Shown here one piece after another: positions 19,331 to 22,500 of a stretch of 22,500 nt of DNA. The notes beneath the pieces are model-generated. The model was not told where the DNA came from. It was given only the letters and a program-made list of their open reading frames with translations, and did no database searches. Within the stretch, counting starts at the first letter, position 1, and each line of letters begins with the position of its first letter. This DNA is from Chromera velia (lineage: Eukaryota > Sar > Chromeraceae). The translations under genes and the position numbers were made by a program. Location: the NCBI GenBank assembly GCA_018398765.1, contig JAHBMJ010001330.1:1-22500 (forward strand). Reading direction: 5' to 3'.

Positions 19331-20150
19331 GTCAAATCGGGGAGGTAAAGGATGGGGGTGGCGTATCGGATTGATCAGTTCGTCGGTCATCGATTATGAT
19401 GAATTTGAGCAAAAATTTGATCAAAACACGGTGCTGTCGCTTAGTTCCCGATCCCGACAACGGTGAAATATGCAGCTCCATACAATGGTTGTTACACAGA
19501 TCAAAGTTGATTGCACTCAGTAGAGGGCTAAATGAAGTGCTACCAGGGCAGTTCCCCCCTGAGGTCTACTATAGGCAGCAAAATGGATGTTACTTAATAT
19601 TTAATTTTATTTATGTTCTTTTTGTATCTTTTTGTTATTTTTTAGGATTAGGATTCATGTCCGGACTAAAGTGCCCGGGGGATTGTCATAAACTGGTTAT
19701 CAATCCTAACATAAAAATAAAATATGATTTAAACATCAATTGAAAGCTTAATGAATTTCTAAAAATGACAGAAACTTAAGCTTTACATAGAGTTTAAATA
19801 CTGAATTTTATCGCTAGATTTATTGAAGCAAATCTAGGAACAAAGCTTATACACATAGATTAGACACATAAAAAACTCTAGAGAAAACTTCCTAGAGAAC
19901 TTCAATTCTAACTAGCAAACGACATTATATACACAAAATATACTATTGCATGAACAAAAACTGGTATACAAAACTTTACTAAAATTTTTATGGTTTGTAG
20001 AATTCGTTCCCAAATTGTTGGTCGATATATATATATGGTTTATGGTACTCTTATGTTTTAGTATGCATATGTCCTGTACCTAGTCCTGTAGTTTGAACTA
20101 TAGAGTTTGACATTTCTCACATCATCTACTTATGTGTATATGAGAGACAA
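19331..20150. other. AT-rich island downstream of HAD-DPY30, no gene recognised
   Basis: From about 19390 the sequence becomes AT-rich. One frame at 19396-19743 is open for 115 codons but matches nothing I know, and its second half is Phe/Ile/Asn-rich as expected by composition. Two less AT-rich patches (about 19430-19590 and 19655-19700) stand out inside the island. Organellar DNA inserted into the nucleus or a decayed mobile element would fit; neither can be shown by eye. Confidence 0.4.
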
Positions 20151-21100
20151 TCTGTACAGAGAGACGCCCGTCGATCCAAAACGAAATCGACAGTCGCAAA
20201 GTGCAAATCGTCTTGAAAAGCGACGACCTAGGCGACGACAGACGTCAAAGGCTCACAGCACTTCCTTGATTAGCAGACACAGGAGCCATTGAACTTTCTA
20301 CTCCTCTCTCCGATAGCCGGATGGACGTGAAATGGAATGTGGGGTGCGCTGAGCTCACGTTGGCTCACGTCGAATTCAATCGAGAAAGAGAGAGAACGGC
20401 CAGACAGACCTTCCGCGGGCCGCCTATCCCAACGGATCGATCGATCGATGGATAAGGAACGTGAGGGAGCGTCCGTCACGCATGGGGCGGAGGCCGCAAA
20501 TCAATTAACCAGAAGAGTGACGGAGAGGAGAAGAGAGGAGGTCTCTCCCCATGACCTACATGCAGCAATCAAAGACGGAGATGGCGGTCGGAGGCCAAGC
20601 GACCGACACTCCTGCTGCATCCCTCTGCTCCACAATCCCGTTTCATTCTTCCCCTCTAGATCCTCTGTTCAGAGCAGACAGAGTAGAGACTGGTGGGCGT
20701 ACCGAGGTCGCAACATTGAAGGACCTGCAGGCAGAGGGAGACGTTCGTTCAGTCATGCATCGCAACTACCTTTACCGAGGCTGAGGTATTCAGTCATGTT
20801 CGGTCCGAAGGTCTTTCAGAGGAAAGAAGAGAGACGCAGAAGAAGAAGAAGAAGAAGAAGAACAAAAAGCAAACGAAAGGAAATAGGGTCATCTTCTTAC
20901 AACACACAGAAGCTCTCTCGCGAACCAAATACCATATTTGCGCGCTCTTTTTCCGCCCCTGCTTCAGAAAATGACCCCCATTTTCATTCTCCCGCGCCAG
21001 TCTTTTTCCCGTCGCTCGCTTTGATCCTCTGTACTTGCCTGCCGTCTCTCCAGCCGGATCTGCTAAATTGTCAAGAATTACAGGGGATCGAGGTCAAATG
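20151..21100. other. Region without a confident gene
   Basis: Composition returns to GC-balanced and overlapping plus-strand frames are open (20337-21101, 254 codons; 20551-20784, 77 codons). The longer one is Arg/Ser-rich, contains a poly-Arg run from the (AGA)n tract at 20838-20862 and has no recognisable domain. An ATCGATCGATCGATGG run lies at about 20436-20452. I would not annotate a gene here without transcripts. Confidence 0.35.
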
Positions 21101-21216
21101 AAATAAAAATCAAGTCGTACTTCTTCCCTTTATCCCCTTACTTACCTCCCTGCCATTCGTCTGTCTCCGGCTTGTAGAACTCTACGGACGACAGAACGTC
21201 CCCGCACTGCCCCCCA

Positions 21217-21291
21217 GAAACCTGCAACGCATGCGTTTATTTTCTGTATGAAATCTGTATGAAAATAAACGCCCCCCCGGAAACCTGCAAC
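21217..21291. repeat. 12-bp hairpin flanked by a 12-bp direct repeat
   Basis: GCGTTTATTTTC (21233-21244) is followed by its exact reverse complement GAAAATAAACGC (21261-21272). Within the unit TCTGTATGAAA is directly repeated (21243-21253 and 21254-21264). The whole is bracketed by direct copies of GAAACCTGCAAC (21217-21228 and 21280-21291). This is either a small structured repeat or a relic of an insertion with a target duplication. Confidence 0.65.
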
Positions 21292-21572
21292 ACAATCCTC
21301 TTACTCCGATCAGAGCATACAGGCAGGCCATCTGCATGTCTCCATCACCATCACCACCACCATCCAGGGCCCCCCCTCCACGAAAGAAGAACGAAAAAAT
21401 GAAACAGACAGAACGGCTGGGATAGGCAGGGAGGGAGGGAGGGAATGAACAAACTCCATGCAGAGATAAACAATGGGAAGGGAAGGAAATTCGTTCAGGC
21501 ATTCAATGCAACTCTACGCAGAATGGAAGGGTGTCTTTCCTGCATCAGCTGCCTCCTTTCCTATTGTTACAG

Positions 21573-21690
21573 GATAGACAGACAGACGGACAGACAGACT
21601 GACAGACAGACTGACAGACAATATCGTCTTTTCTTTACTTTACTTACTTACAGACAAACAGACAGAGAGACAGACAGACAGACAGACAAA
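21573..21690. repeat. (ACAG)n tetranucleotide tract
   Basis: GACA/CAGA units occur in two blocks (about 21573-21620 and 21652-21690), interrupted by a CTTTACTTACTTA stretch. Plus-strand frames through it give Asp-Arg-Gln-Thr repeats typical of this microsatellite, not protein. Confidence 0.85.
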
Positions 21691-21845
21691 AACAGACAAA
21701 ACCCAACCTCTTGCCTGCCTTTTGTGAACACATGAAAGGCAAAGAAACAAGTTGACATGAAGACACCACTACTCAATGACTGCACGAGGGAGGAAATGAG
21801 TGCAACCAACAAGGGGGACGTAGAGGGGCAGGCCCGTTCGCTCAC

Positions 21846-21920
21846 CATGATTGTGTCTGCCACAACCGTGGCCGCGCAATCCATTCTTCTCTCCGACATG
21901 TTGCGCCTGAAACTCCAGAG
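21846..21920 (-). CDS. Weak candidate exon of an unknown minus-strand gene
   Basis: On the minus strand a (GT)n tract followed by TTTGCAG gives an acceptor before 21920, and ATG|GTGAGC gives a donor after 21846. The 75-nt interval is open in phase 0 and would code 25 residues, including NMSERRMDCAATVVADTIM. No upstream or downstream exon could be joined and no family is recognised. The other strand is also open here, so this is only a suggestion. Confidence 0.2.
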
Positions 21921-21926
21921 CTGCAA

Positions 21927-21927
<1 letters not shown>

Positions 21928-21957
<30 letters not shown>

Positions 21958-21958
21958 A
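21928..21958. repeat. (AC)n microsatellite
   Basis: A pure AC run of about 30 bp is followed by a short non-repetitive stretch. Confidence 0.9.
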
Positions 21959-22115
21959 CACGACCCCCATGTAGTGCGGGCAAGCACACGGGCAACTGTT
22001 TTCTTTTTTCTTCTCGGCTGGAGGAGGAAAGGCACTGTGAGGAAGAGAAAGTGAATCCAAAAGGGACAGAAAACAGAAATAGACTAGCAGCTAGATGCAC
22101 ATCCCCACAAGCGCT

Positions 22116-22295
22116 GACAAACAAATGCTCAAATGCAGGACTCACAGAGAAAATAAAAACAGAAGGAAAACAAGTGACAAACAAATGCTCAAATGCAGGA
22201 CTCACAGAGAAAATAAAAACAGAAGGAAAACAAGTGACAAACAAATGCTCACATGCAGGACTCACAGAGAAAAAAAAAACAGAAGGAAAACAAGT
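22116..22295. repeat. Three tandem copies of a 60-bp unit
   Basis: The units start at 22116, 22176 and 22236 and are nearly identical. The third copy differs by a C for A in the CTCAAATG block and by an A for T in the AAAATAAAA block. The period of 60 keeps the reading frame, so both strands remain open through it (a TNKCSNAGLTEK-type repeat on plus, an AFEHLFVTCFPSVFIF-type repeat on minus). No codon bias or domain favours coding. Each unit has a GTGAGTCC donor-like site on the minus strand. Confidence 0.85.
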
Positions 22296-22500
22296 GGAGC
22301 GGATGGCAAGTTTTACACCAAGCCTCCTTCAAGCAAAAAACAAATTGAACCCTCATCCCTCAGTCCTTGCCTCTTTATCCCACTCATTTTCCTTTTTTCA
22401 AGCAGCGCATCCACCACGCCCTTTCTCCTAGTGGAAATAATTGAGCACCATCACGATCATTTGCGTTTTTTTTTTTTGTCTCGTACCATCGCATGCACAT
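22296..22500. other. Window end, nothing recognised
   Basis: The stretch contains no supported feature apart from a T-run at about 22467-22477 and a GCATGC motif at 22492-22497. Confidence 0.4.

Noticed and set aside
20337-21101. 254-codon plus-strand frame as a gene
   Set aside because: It has Arg/Ser bias, a poly-Arg run from an AGA microsatellite, no domain, and competing open frames.
22116-22295. CRISPR-like array
   Set aside because: The 60-bp units are contiguous without variable spacers, and the setting is eukaryotic.

Overview
The window looks like nuclear DNA of a protist. Genes contain introns, intergenic spacers are long, microsatellites (GA, CA, GT, CT, GTCT, ACAG, ATTC) are dense, and TGCATGC-type motifs recur in spacers. 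No operons, ribosome binding sites, tRNAs, rRNAs or CRISPR arrays were seen. A claudin-like four-pass protein resembling the apicomplexan invasion factor CLAMP, together with the TGCATGC motifs known as promoter elements in Apicomplexa, points to a myzozoan alveolate. My best guess is a chromerid (Chromera-like) or a coccidian relative. This placement is inference.

Layout. Positions 1-1933 are non-coding and include a foldback/MITE-like element (501-934), a degenerate direct repeat and an AT-rich stretch. Positions 1934-7184 (minus) hold a five-exon gene. Its product joins an EST1/SMG5-6-7-type N-terminal half (14-3-3-like/TPR region) to a C-terminal Zc3h12a-like NYN (PIN-like) ribonuclease domain. 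The 5' splice-site end of its largest exon is present in three tandem copies. Positions 7185-7828 are a divergent promoter region containing a nested palindrome. Positions 7829-11004 (plus) encode an RCC1-repeat protein with a split fibronectin-III-like region. Positions 11005-12817 are non-coding, with an AT-rich island and a CA/GA microsatellite. Positions 12818-13867 (minus) encode the CLAMP-like protein. A second divergent promoter (13868-14535) carries a run of TGCATGC. Positions 14536-19330 (plus) hold a roughly nine-exon gene for a HAD-like protein ending in a DPY-30 motif. From 19331 to the end there is an AT-rich island, low-complexity and repeat DNA, a 12-bp hairpin and three 60-bp tandem repeats. 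At most one weak candidate exon is seen there.

The four genes form two head-to-head pairs: EST1-NYN with RCC1, and CLAMP-like with HAD-DPY30. Each pair shares a spacer of about 0.65 kb with GCATGC-type motifs, so co-regulation within a pair is possible. I see no single pathway linking all four: one is probably RNA decay, one an RCC1 scaffold or GEF-like protein, one a membrane protein and one a HAD-like protein with a dimerisation motif. Exon models were built by joining reading frames at GT-AG sites whose phases agree and whose joined products extend recognisable families. No transcript data were available.
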